From positions 1-5,821 of the forward strand of contig URGQ01000070.1 in NCBI GenBank assembly GCA_900547385.1: a stretch of 5,821 nt of DNA, in the 5' to 3' direction. Positions 1-5,529 of the stretch are shown in pieces (positions within the stretch are counted from its first letter, which is position 1; every line of letters begins with the position of its first letter). The notes beneath the pieces are model-generated. The model was not told the DNA's origin, did no database searches, and saw only the letters and a program-made list of their open reading frames with translations. A program made the translations under genes and the position numbers. Origin of the DNA: an uncultured Oscillospiraceae bacterium. Its GTDB lineage: Bacteria; Bacillota; Clostridia; Oscillospirales; Ruminococcaceae.

Positions 1-55
1 CCGGCGGGCGGAGTCCGCCGAAATCGTCCTTCGGACGATTTGGCCTGCGGCCGCC
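1..55. repeat. Hairpin-cluster intergenic repeat, truncated by window edge
   Basis: Seen: two adjacent hairpins followed by a closing arm. The first pairs GGCGG (7-11) with CCGCC (15-19) around a 3-nt loop. The second pairs AAATCGTCC (21-29) with GGACGATTT (33-41) around a TTC loop. The arm GGCCTGCGGCC (42-52) follows with no unpaired base. This arm matches 11 nt of the 3' closing arm of the complete element at 1665-1743, which has the same design of 3-nt-loop hairpins packed inside an outer stem. Inference: this is the 3' part of a second family member whose 5' arm lies outside the window. It sits just beyond the corA terminator. No coding function is supported. Confidence 0.6.
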
Positions 56-75
56 TTTCCCCTCACAAAAATCCC

Positions 76-110
76 AAAAAGGCGCCCCTCCCACCGGGAA
101 AGGCGCCCCA
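76..110 (-). terminator. Intrinsic terminator of corA
   Basis: On the minus strand a 12-bp stem (107-96 with 92-81) closes a 3-nt loop and is followed by TTTTT (80-76). Two positions pair as G-U only in minus-strand RNA; the plus-strand version has C/A mismatches there, so the element points leftward. It lies about 20 bases past the corA stop. Confidence 0.88.
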
Positions 111-126
111 TTTTTATTTATTCGGC

Positions 127-1035
127 TTACAGCCACTTTTTCCGGCGGAAATACCGTACCAGCAGCACCACCACCGCTACCGCCACTACGATGATGACCG
201 GATAACCGTATTCCCAGCTCAGCTCCGGCATGTCAAAATTCATCCCGTACCACCCCACAATAAGGGAAAGCGGCAGGAAGATCGTTGTCACAATGGTCAA
301 CAGCTTCATCACCCGGTTCTGCAGGATATCCACCTGCGCCTGGTATTCCCCGCTGATCTGGGTAGCATATTCCCGCAGCATCTGCGTTTCGCTGCGCAGG
401 GTGCCCACCCGCCGGGCAAAATATCCCACCCGGCGCTGGGCCCGATGCCCCAACAGCTCGGCGGCATCCTCCTGCATCGTCTCGGCAAAATCCCCCAGCT
501 GAGCATAGAAGCGGTTTTCCCGGTTCAGCTCCCGCCGTATGGCACTCATTTTATGGATGAACTTATCGGTATCATCGGCCAACACCCCCTGCTCCAGGGT
601 GGTCAGACGACTTTCCAGTCCCTGCAGCATCGGCAGGTCATTCTGGGTCAAGGCCGTCAGCAGCTCCGCCAGCAGCTCATCCGCCGTCAAGGCATGTCCT
701 GTTGGCAGGGTCAGCTGCTTCAGACACTCGGCAGCATAGCCGTTGTGGTCCACCAGCAGCAGGCTCTCTCCCGCCAGCGCAAAGGCCAGCCGTCGCACGG
801 ACTGCGCGCCCCGTTGGGGCAGGCGCACCTCCCCCGCCAGGGCCCCCTGCCTGATGTGCAGCCAACAATACTGGTTTTCCCGCAGGTCCTCCGGGGGCTG
901 CGGCGGGGTAAGGCCCTGCGGCAGCAGAGCGCCGGGCAGCTCTTCCGGGCACAGCACCGCCAGGATACTCTTTTCCTCCGGCGGCAGGCTCTCCAGCGGT
1001 TCCAGTGTTTCTCCTATTCGGTAATACTGCATCAT
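127..1035 (-). CDS. corA: CorA-family Mg2+/divalent cation transporter
   Basis: Predicted inner-membrane CorA channel, a family that forms pentamers and imports Mg2+ (some members Co2+ or Ni2+). Seen: 302 residues, slightly shorter than usual. There is a soluble N-terminal part, then a long charged helical stretch (about 125-240, many Glu/Arg/Gln), as expected for the funnel. Two C-terminal membrane segments follow (about 245-263 and 277-297), ending in a basic tail, RRKKWL. The family signature YGMNF is at 263-267, followed by MPEL in the outer loop; that loop is one residue shorter than the E. coli GMNFEFMPEL form. Two ATGs lie back to back (1035 and 1032). The GGGAGGGG site is better spaced for the second, so the real protein may lack Met1. 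The gene follows the acetyltransferase by 59 bases, has its own promoter (1060-1088), and ends at a terminator. Export or regulatory roles known for some CorA relatives cannot be excluded. Confidence 0.93.
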   Translation of the reverse strand: MMQYYRIGETLEPLESLPPEEKSILAVLCPEELPGALLPQGLTPPQPPEDLRENQYCWLHIRQGALAGEVRLPQRGAQSVRRLAFALAGESLLLVDHNGYAAECLKQLTLPTGHALTADELLAELLTALTQNDLPMLQGLESRLTTLEQGVLADDTDKFIHKMSAIRRELNRENRFYAQLGDFAETMQEDAAELLGHRAQRRVGYFARRVGTLRSETQMLREYATQISGEYQAQVDILQNRVMKLLTIVTTIFLPLSLIVGWYGMNFDMPELSWEYGYPVIIVVAVAVVVLLVRYFRRKKWL

Positions 1036-1059
1036 TTCCCCTCCCGTGCCGTTTTTCTC

Positions 1060-1088
1060 AGTATATCACATTCCGCCCGGCCGGGCAA
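1060..1088 (-). promoter_or_regulatory. Promoter of corA, with palindrome over -35
   Basis: On the minus strand: -35 TTGCCC (1088-1083), a 17-base spacer, then -10 TATACT (1065-1060) preceded by TGA, giving an extended -10. Transcription should start near 1053, about 18 bases before the start codon. A perfect 12-bp palindrome, GCCCGGCCGGGC (1075-1086), overlaps the -35 and could be a protein site. It has no T-run after it, so it is a poor terminator for the upstream acetyltransferase gene, and read-through into corA is possible. Confidence 0.7.
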
Positions 1089-1094
1089 AAAGTT

Positions 1095-1586
1095 TTATCC
1101 CAGCTCCTTGCGGTAATAGCACACCCCGCACCGCCGGCCAAACTTGACCGCAATATCGTGCAGGTGTCCCTCCTTCACAAAGCCGTTCTTCTCGTGAAAC
1201 CGGCAGGAAGCCGCGTTTTCATCGGTAATAATGGAGATAAGATTGGTGATTCCCATTTTGCGTCCTTCCGCCTCAATGGCCGCCAGCAGCGCCGCCCCCA
1301 GTCCCACGCCCCGCAGGTCAGGTGCCGTGTAGATGGAAAGATCGGCGGTATGGCGATAACCGCTGCGGGGATTAAAGTCACTGAGATAGGCAAAGCCCGC
1401 CACATTTCCGGCATCATCCCGCGCCACCAGGAACGGAAACCGTTCCGTCACGCCTGCTACCCGGGCCTCGTACTGATCCGCCGTCAGCTCCGTCTCCTCC
1501 AGCGAAAAGCTGGTGTTCTTCACATAGTAGTTGTAGATCTCCCGGCAGCCGGGAATATCCTTTTGCTCCAGCTTGGTGATGATCAT
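1095..1586 (-). CDS. GNAT N-acetyltransferase, phosphinothricin acetyltransferase-like
   Basis: Cytosolic acetyl-CoA-dependent N-acetyltransferase. Seen: a single GNAT domain over the whole 163 residues. The acetyl-CoA pyrophosphate loop is RGVGLG (92-97). ENAAS (123-127) and FHEKNGF (130-136) follow, as in the Pat/YncA/MddA group, whose members also open with an IYNYYV-type segment (here about 17-22) and carry a VKFGR-like motif near the end (about 147-151). Known for the group: acetylation of phosphinothricin, methionine sulfoximine or sulfone, or other amino acids. The substrate here cannot be read from sequence. Start choice: ATG at 1586 has AGGA seven bases upstream (1597-1594). The 300 bases upstream contain structured repeats but no convincing promoter. 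No clear terminator separates it from corA, so the two may be partly co-transcribed. A resistance role is possible but unproven; housekeeping detoxification is as likely. Confidence 0.9.
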   Translation of the reverse strand: MIITKLEQKDIPGCREIYNYYVKNTSFSLEETELTADQYEARVAGVTERFPFLVARDDAGNVAGFAYLSDFNPRSGYRHTADLSIYTAPDLRGVGLGAALLAAIEAEGRKMGITNLISIITDENAASCRFHEKNGFVKEGHLHDIAVKFGRRCGVCYYRKELG

Positions 1587-1664
1587 TTGGGGGTCCTTCC
1601 TTTCCTGGGATCAGTCTCTGCCTTGCCCGGCCCTCCTCGGCCGTCTTCTGCAAGGTATGGGTCC

Positions 1665-1743
1665 GGGCCGCAGGCCGTTTCGGCTTCGCCGAAACACACG
1701 GGCTCCGCCCGTGTCGGCGGCTCCGCCGCCGGGCCTGCGGCCC
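1665..1743. repeat. Perfect cloverleaf (four-way junction) intergenic repeat
   Basis: Seen: the outer arms GGGCCGCAGGCC (1665-1676) and GGCCTGCGGCCC (1732-1743) are perfectly complementary over 12 bp. They enclose three perfect hairpins placed end to end: 1677-1684/1688-1695 (8 bp, loop TTC), 1696-1703/1707-1714 (8 bp, loop TCC) and 1715-1721/1725-1731 (7 bp, loop TCC). Every base outside the three loops is paired, and no junction base is left over. The element lies in the 338-base non-coding stretch 1587-1924, 78 bases upstream of the acetyltransferase start. A partial echo of the arm, GGCCTGCG, recurs at 1757-1764. The edge copy at 1-55 shares the 3' arm. It is probably a dispersed REP/MITE-like element; its folding would be the same in RNA from either strand or in extruded DNA. 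Confidence 0.85.
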
Positions 1744-1805
1744 GCCCTCTCCGCCCGGCCTGCGCCGCGCAGCCGCCGCAGTTCCGCGCCTTTTGCCCAA
1801 AATGA

Positions 1806-1854
1806 AAAACCAGGCAGGGCTGCGGCCTTCCTTGCCGCGCTCTCTGCCTGTTTT
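1806..1854 (-). terminator. Terminator-like hairpin upstream of the acetyltransferase gene
   Basis: An imperfect stem pairs AGGCAG (1812-1817) with CTGCCT (1844-1849), continues inward as GCGGC/GCCGC (1822-1826/1834-1838), and extends outward through AAAAC/GTTTT with one bulged C. On the minus strand it is followed by GGTTTTTCATTTT, a fair U-run. It lies beyond the tRNA terminator, so it may be a second, back-up terminator of the tRNA operon or an attenuator in a leader of the acetyltransferase gene. It could also act on the plus strand, but no plus-strand gene precedes it. Confidence 0.5.
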
Positions 1855-1891
1855 CCGTCTGCCGTGTGGTCTTTGGGGATCACCTAATAAT

Positions 1892-1921
1892 AAAAAAAGC
1901 GCCTCGCCGGCGTCTTTTTTT
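1892..1921 (-). terminator. Intrinsic terminator of the tRNA operon
   Basis: The stem GGCG/CGCC (1909-1912 with 1900-1903) around a 5-base loop is extended by A7/T7 tracts with one bulged base. On the minus strand it ends in seven T (1898-1892) and begins 4 bases after the CCA end of tRNA-Glu. The symmetric A/T flanks make it potentially bidirectional. Confidence 0.85.
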
Positions 1922-1924
1922 ATC

Positions 1925-1999
1925 TGGTGACCCGGACGGGAATCGAACCCGTGTTACAGCCGTGAAAGGGCCGTGTCTTAGCCGCTTGACCACCGGGCC
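1925..1999 (-). tRNA. tRNA-Glu (anticodon UUC), CCA encoded
   Basis: This 75-nt tRNA reads GAA/GAG codons. Acceptor stem GGCCCGG pairs with CCGGGTC (one G-U pair), followed by discriminator A and an encoded CCA. Anticodon stem CGGCC/GGCTG (one G-U pair) carries loop CTTTCAC, giving anticodon TTC. T-arm ACGGG-TTCGAAT-CCCGT is fully paired. It is the second gene of the operon, only 4 bases after tRNA-Met, so both must come from one precursor cut by RNase P and 3' nucleases. Confidence 0.97.
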
Positions 2000-2003
2000 A
2001 TTA

Positions 2004-2080
2004 TGGTAGCGGTAGGTGGACTTGAACCGCCGACACTTCGGGTATGAACCGAATGCTCTAGCCAACTGAGCTATACCGCC
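2004..2080 (-). tRNA. Elongator tRNA-Met (anticodon CAU), CCA encoded
   Basis: This 77-nt tRNA has acceptor GGCGGTA/TACCGCT (first pair G-U), D-stem GCTC/GAGC, anticodon stem TTCGG/CCGAA with loop TTCATAC (anticodon CAT), and encoded CCA. It is called elongator rather than initiator because it lacks the three G-C pairs next to the anticodon and the mismatched first acceptor pair. It resembles Bacillus elongator tRNA-Met (GGCGGT start, CGCTACCA end) more than the lysidine-type tRNA-Ile. Oddity: the T-stem GGCGG/CCACC has a central C-A mismatch. It is the first gene of the operon, about 22 bases from the predicted transcription start. Confidence 0.95.
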
Positions 2081-2108
2081 ATATAAGCGCGATTATCACG
2101 CAAGGTTT

Positions 2109-2137
2109 ATTATACTAAATGGAAAAAGGCTTGTCAA
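2109..2137 (-). promoter_or_regulatory. Full-consensus sigma-A promoter of the tRNA operon
   Basis: On the minus strand: TTGACA (2137-2132), a 17-base spacer, TATAAT (2114-2109), all consensus. Directly upstream are two A-tracts (A5 at 2147-2143 and A6 at 2158-2153) about one helical turn apart, like an UP element. Expected start is near 2102. This is a stable-RNA class promoter. Confidence 0.93.
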
Positions 2138-2161
2138 CCCTCTTTTTCATCATTTTTTCAC

Positions 2162-2183
2162 GCCCCGTGGGGCAAAAGCCCCA
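2162..2183. other. Mutually exclusive hairpins between the divergent promoters
   Basis: Three adjoining segments, GCCCC (2162-2166), GGGGC (2169-2173) and GCCCC (2178-2182), let the middle one pair with either neighbour, the right-hand pairing being TGGGGC-AAAA-GCCCCA. It lies between the tRNA -35 (2137) and the guaB -35 (2252) and outside either predicted transcript. It would thus act as DNA (an operator or repeat remnant), if it acts at all. Confidence 0.4.
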
Positions 2184-2251
2184 TGAAAGCCCCCGTTTTA
2201 TCCCACCCCTTTGATGAAAACAGAGAATTGCGCCAAAGCCGAGAGATTTCC

Positions 2252-2280
2252 TTGACCTTTTGGGGCGGATGCACTACAAT
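2252..2280 (+). promoter_or_regulatory. Promoter of guaB
   Basis: TTGACC (2252-2257), a 17-base spacer, TACAAT (2275-2280), followed by an AT-rich start region. Expected transcription start is near 2287, giving a leader of about 175 bases. No B. subtilis-type PurBox was recognised near it. Confidence 0.8.
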
Positions 2281-2292
2281 AATAAAAATATC

Positions 2293-2414
2293 TGCCCGGC
2301 GCCAGGAGCCCGGCGGGCGCTCTCCGCTACGCCTCGGGCGCGCCGCCCTTTCGGGGACGGCACCCCTCGTCCGCTCCGCGCGCCCGCCGCCCTACGCCGT
2401 TTTCCGGCCGGGCA
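2293..2414 (+). other. GC-rich structured leader of guaB
   Basis: Seen: an island of very GC-rich sequence between AT-rich flanks. An outer stem pairs TGCCCGGC (2293-2300) with GCCGGGCA (2407-2414). Inside it CGGCGGGCGC (2311-2320) pairs perfectly with GCGCCCGCCG (2380-2389). Within that loop, smaller hairpins can form: GGGCG/CGCCC (2336-2340/2344-2348) and GGACG/CGTCC (2355-2359/2368-2372). Nearly all of it would lie in the guaB mRNA leader, ending about 35 bases before the ribosome binding site. No U-run follows, so it is not an ordinary terminator. It does not match a purine, PRPP or ppGpp riboswitch that I can recognise. It may be a regulatory leader or an inserted hairpin repeat. Confidence 0.55.
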
Positions 2415-2463
2415 CCCAGAACAGTACATTCAAAAAGCATAGCATAGAAGGGGGATCTTATTG

Positions 2464-3939
2464 ATGCTGAATACCGATCACAATTCCAAATTTCTGCCGG
2501 AGGCACTCACCTTCGATGACATCCTAATGGTGCCGGCCCACAGCAATGTGCTGCCCGCCGATATCAATGTCCGCACCCGCCTGGCCGGGGATATCTACCT
2601 CAATACCCCGCTCATCAGCGCCGCCATGGATACCGTCACCGAAAGCCGCATGGCCATCGCCATGGCCCGAGAAGGCGGCCTCGGCGTCATCCATAAGAAT
2701 ATGCCCATCCGCCAGCAGGCCGATCAGGTCGATCGGGTCAAGCGCAGCGAAAACGGCGTCATAAATAATCCCTTTTTCCTCTCCCCGGAGCATCTCGTCA
2801 GCGATGCCGACCGGCTGATGGGCAAGTTCCACATCAGCGGCGTTCCCATCTGCGATGCCGACGGCAAGCTGGTGGGCATCATCACCAACCGCGACCTCAA
2901 GTTCATGTCCAGCTTCGATGTCCCCATCGGCGAGGTGATGACCAAGGAGCACCTCATCACCGCTCCCCAGGGCATCACCCTGGAGGAAGCCAAGGCCCTG
3001 CTGCTGCGCAGCAAGGTGGAAAAGCTGCCCATCGTGGATGAAAACTTCCACCTCACTGGCCTCGTCACCATCAAGGATATCGAAAAGGCCAAGAAGTACC
3101 CCAATGCCGCCCGCGACAGCCAGAACCGCCTGCTGGTCGCCGGCGCCATCGGCGTCAGTCACGATATGGAGGAGCGCGCCGCTGCCCTGGTGGAAGCCCA
3201 GGTCGATATCCTGGCGCTGGATAGTGCCCACGGCCACAGCGAGAATATCCTCAAGGCGGTTTCCCGCATCAAGAGTCTGTACCCCCATATCCCCCTCATC
3301 GCCGGCAATGTCGCCACCGCCGCCGGCACCGAAGCCCTCATTAAGGCGGGTGCCGACTGCGTCAAGGTTGGCATCGGGCCCGGTTCCATCTGCACCACCC
3401 GTGTGGTAGCCGGCGTGGGCGTCCCCCAGATCACCGCCGTGTATGAGGCTGCCTGCATCGCCGCCAAGTACGATATCCCCATCATCGCCGATGGCGGCAT
3501 CAAGTATTCCGGCGATATCGTAAAGGCGCTGGCCGCCGGCGCCAATACCGTTATGCTGGGCAGCCTGCTGGCCGGCTGTGAGGAAGCCCCCGGTGAAAGC
3601 GAGATCTACCAGGGCCGCCAGTTCAAGAGCTACCGCGGCATGGGCTCCATTGCCGCCATGCAGAACGGCAGCAAGGACCGCTACTTCCAGGAGGGCAACA
3701 AAAAGCTGGTGCCGGAGGGCGTGGAAGGCCGTGTGCCTTACCGGGGCGCCCTGGCCGATAACATTTTCCAGCTGATGGGCGGCGTAAAGAGCGGCATGGG
3801 CTACACCGGCTGCGCCACCATTGCCGAGCTGCACGAAAAGGCCCAGTTTGTCCGCATTACCGGCGCCGGCCTGATCGAGAGCCATCCCCACGATATTTCC
3901 ATCACCAAGGAATCCCCCAACTATTCCAGCCACAGCTAA
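2464..3939 (+). CDS. guaB: Inosine-5'-monophosphate dehydrogenase
   Basis: IMP dehydrogenase oxidises IMP to XMP with NAD+, the committed step to GMP, in the cytosol, typically as a tetramer or octamer. Seen: 491 residues, the usual bacterial length. The (beta/alpha)8 barrel is interrupted at about 95-215 by a pair of CBS domains that in this family bind adenine/guanine nucleotides. The catalytic loop GPGSICTTR carries Cys310, which forms the covalent XMP intermediate. The mobile flap has the Arg406-Tyr407 dyad in KDRYFQ. LALDSAHGHS and the C-terminal HDISITKESPNY are family hallmarks. All key residues are present. Start: ATG at 2464; a TTG directly before it (2461) is also in frame. The GAAGGGGG site is 9 bases from ATG and 6 from TTG, so either could be used. 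The gene is transcribed alone from 2252-2280 with a long structured leader and ends at its own terminator; guaA is not adjacent. Confidence 0.98.
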   Translation: MLNTDHNSKFLPEALTFDDILMVPAHSNVLPADINVRTRLAGDIYLNTPLISAAMDTVTESRMAIAMAREGGLGVIHKNMPIRQQADQVDRVKRSENGVINNPFFLSPEHLVSDADRLMGKFHISGVPICDADGKLVGIITNRDLKFMSSFDVPIGEVMTKEHLITAPQGITLEEAKALLLRSKVEKLPIVDENFHLTGLVTIKDIEKAKKYPNAARDSQNRLLVAGAIGVSHDMEERAAALVEAQVDILALDSAHGHSENILKAVSRIKSLYPHIPLIAGNVATAAGTEALIKAGADCVKVGIGPGSICTTRVVAGVGVPQITAVYEAACIAAKYDIPIIADGGIKYSGDIVKALAAGANTVMLGSLLAGCEEAPGESEIYQGRQFKSYRGMGSIAAMQNGSKDRYFQEGNKKLVPEGVEGRVPYRGALADNIFQLMGGVKSGMGYTGCATIAELHEKAQFVRITGAGLIESHPHDISITKESPNYSSHS

Positions 3940-3956
3940 AAAGAAACAGGCTATCC

Positions 3957-3991
3957 TCTCCCCCGCACGCCAAAAGCGGGGGGGATTTTTT
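3957..3991 (+). terminator. Intrinsic terminator of guaB
   Basis: A 10-bp stem TCTCCCCCGC (3957-3966) / GCGGGGGGGA (3976-3985) with a 9-base loop and one G-U pair is followed directly by T6 (3986-3991), 17 bases past the stop codon. Confidence 0.93.
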
Positions 3992-4019
3992 GCCTTCTGC
4001 GGGACTATTATTTACCGAG

Positions 4020-4063
4020 AAAAATCCCCCGGACGGGAACGGGGAGCCATTCCTTCCGGGGGA
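4020..4063 (-). terminator. Intrinsic terminator of the MFS gene
   Basis: The arms TCCCCCGGA (4025-4033) and TCCGGGGGA (4055-4063) are perfectly complementary. On the minus strand the hairpin is followed by a T-run (4025-4020), 17 bases past the stop. It lies opposite the guaB terminator, so the two convergent genes each have their own stop signal. Confidence 0.85.
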
Positions 4064-4080
4064 AAATAAAGTTTAGAAAA

Positions 4081-5418
4081 TCAGTCGTCTACATCAAAGG
4101 CTTCCAGGCCACGCTTGGCCTCCACCTTCACATCGCCATGGCGTACCATCAGCATGGTGAAGAACGCCAGCGCCACAAAAATGGCGGAATACAGGAACAG
4201 CACCGAGTAGCTCACATGCTTCAGCAGCCAGCCCGCCACAATGGGGGTGATGGTCTGGGCGGCCATGCTGGCAGTGTAGTAGTAGCCGGTAAATTTGCCG
4301 ACATCGCTGCCCTTACACATTTCCACCACCATGGGCAGGCTGTTGACATTGATGGACGCCCACGCCACACCGACCAGCGCAAACAGGGCATACAGCGCCG
4401 GGTGGAAGGTATTATTGAACAGGGTGTAGACATAGCCGGAGCCAAAGCAGGCGGTAAGCAGCAGTACGCCGAACAGAATAGTGCGGCGGCGGCCCACCCG
4501 GCTGGCGGCAATGCCGACCGGGATGTAGGAGCAGATGGCGCCCGCAGTGGCGATGGTTAGGCAGAGGGTGGCATCACCCAGGGCCATGCCCCACATTTTA
4601 TCGGCAAAGGTGGTAAACCAGGTCTCGATGGCATTATAGCCGATGAACCACAGGGCGATGGACGCCAGCAAAAAGCCCAGGCTGCGGCGGACGGCGGGGG
4701 GCAGCTTTTCGTTGCCGCTTTCATCCACCTCGGCCAGGTTCCATTCGGGATGCTCGGCCTCCAGCGCCATATTTTCTTCATGCAGCTTTTTCTCACGGAT
4801 GGTGGCAAACAGCACGCCGACCGAAACCGCCATGATGCCCGCCACGATGGCAAAGAGCGGCAGGTAATTGACATGCTCCAGGCCGGCCACCCGGCTGGAG
4901 GAATACAGCACACTGGTGATGACCAGGTACAGGATGCCGCCCACGGCGCCCATTAGGTTGATGATGGCATTGGCGCGGCTGCGCAGGGGCTTGGGGGTGA
5001 CATCGGGCATGAGGGCGACCGCCGGAGAGCGGTAGGTGCCCATGGCGATGAGCAGCAGGCCCAGTACCGCGATAAAGAGTACCAGCTTGGTGACGGAGGG
5101 GCTGGCGGCGTAGCTGTTATCCAGAATGGGCAGCAGCATCATAAGCAGGACGGCGCAGCCGGTACCGCACAGAATAAAGGGCATCCGGCGGCCCATGCGG
5201 CTGCGGCTTTTATCGCTGATGGCGCCGAAGAGCGGCAGCAGGAACAAAGCCAGAACATTATCCGCCGCCATAATAATACCGGAGTAGGTCTCATCCAGGT
5301 GGAAGGTATAGGTAAGGATCTTGGGGATCACGCTGTTATACATCTGCCAAAAGGCGCAGATGGAAAGGAACGCAAGCCCCACCAGGATGGTGCGCTTATT
5401 ATTGAGCTTCAGGTTCAT
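4081..5418 (-). CDS. MFS transporter, SLC45/GPH-like, probable sugar:cation symporter
   Basis: Integral membrane carrier of the major facilitator superfamily. Seen: 445 residues with about 12 hydrophobic segments, in two halves joined by a charged central loop (about 205-250, rich in Glu/Lys). Between segments 2 and 3 is GAISDKSRSRMGRR (65-78), the MFS loop signature in a form close to the RxGRR of SLC45/plant sucrose carriers and the GPH sugar symporters. That supports sugar or glycoside uptake, but the substrate is not readable. Start: an upstream in-frame ATG exists at 5463, but it lies inside the -10 of the likely promoter. ATG at 5418 has GAGGAG nine bases upstream (5433-5428) and gives the family-typical MNLKLNNKRT start. 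The gene is monocistronic, with its own promoter and terminator, convergent to guaB. No sugar hydrolase or regulator gene is next to it within the window. Confidence 0.88.
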   Translation of the reverse strand: MNLKLNNKRTILVGLAFLSICAFWQMYNSVIPKILTYTFHLDETYSGIIMAADNVLALFLLPLFGAISDKSRSRMGRRMPFILCGTGCAVLLMMLLPILDNSYAASPSVTKLVLFIAVLGLLLIAMGTYRSPAVALMPDVTPKPLRSRANAIINLMGAVGGILYLVITSVLYSSSRVAGLEHVNYLPLFAIVAGIMAVSVGVLFATIREKKLHEENMALEAEHPEWNLAEVDESGNEKLPPAVRRSLGFLLASIALWFIGYNAIETWFTTFADKMWGMALGDATLCLTIATAGAICSYIPVGIAASRVGRRRTILFGVLLLTACFGSGYVYTLFNNTFHPALYALFALVGVAWASINVNSLPMVVEMCKGSDVGKFTGYYYTASMAAQTITPIVAGWLLKHVSYSVLFLYSAIFVALAFFTMLMVRHGDVKVEAKRGLEAFDVDD

Positions 5419-5458
5419 GGTCAACATCTCCTCGTGGTCAAGATGGGGTGCTGCCTTT

Positions 5459-5487
5459 ATCATAGCGTAAAACGGGGAGATTTACAA
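5459..5487 (-). promoter_or_regulatory. Promoter of the MFS gene
   Basis: On the minus strand: TTGTAA (5487-5482), a 17-base spacer, TATGAT (5464-5459). Expected start is near 5452, giving a leader of about 34 bases to ATG 5418. This rules against the longer reading from 5463. Confidence 0.7.
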
Positions 5488-5498
5488 GGCGAAATCTC
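5477..5498. promoter_or_regulatory. Candidate operator over the MFS promoter -35
   Basis: An inverted repeat, GAGATTT (5477-5483) and AAATCTC (5492-5498), with an 8-base centre straddles the -35 hexamer. The 15-base spacing of the half-sites (about 1.5 helical turns) is not ideal for a symmetric dimer, so this may be chance. Confidence 0.35.
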
Positions 5499-5529
5499 TT
5501 TTTGCGCGCCATTCGTGCCCGGCGAGGGG

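Noticed and set aside
40..1116. A 358-codon plus-strand open frame antisense to corA
   Set aside because: It spans the corA terminator, gene and promoter in reverse and gives a His/Gln/Pro-rich product typical of a shadow frame.
1611..1883. A 90-codon minus-strand frame between the tRNAs and the acetyltransferase
   Set aside because: It is read through the terminator-like hairpin and the cloverleaf repeat; the Arg/Gly-rich product merely reflects GC-rich repeats.
1804..1890. T-box leader before the acetyltransferase gene
   Set aside because: No T-box sequence (TGGNACCGCG-like) or specifier arrangement is visible; the hairpin alone is a generic terminator type.
1887..1915. TATTAT at 1892-1887 as a -10 for the acetyltransferase gene
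   Set aside because: The matching -35 position reads AGACGC and the site falls inside the tRNA terminator's T-tract.
2287..2463. Known purine-type riboswitch in the guaB leader
   Set aside because: None of the conserved core sequences of guanine/adenine, PRPP or ppGpp aptamers that I know is present, and no terminator follows the structure.
2183..2464. A 93-codon plus-strand frame before guaB as a leader peptide
   Set aside because: It begins upstream of the guaB promoter and runs through the structured island; no ribosome binding site and no recognisable protein.
2524..3933. A 469-codon open frame antisense to guaB
   Set aside because: It lies wholly inside a certain gene. Strong C/G preference at guaB third positions removes stops from this opposite frame, and its low-complexity Gly/Asp/Ala-rich product has no domain I recognise.
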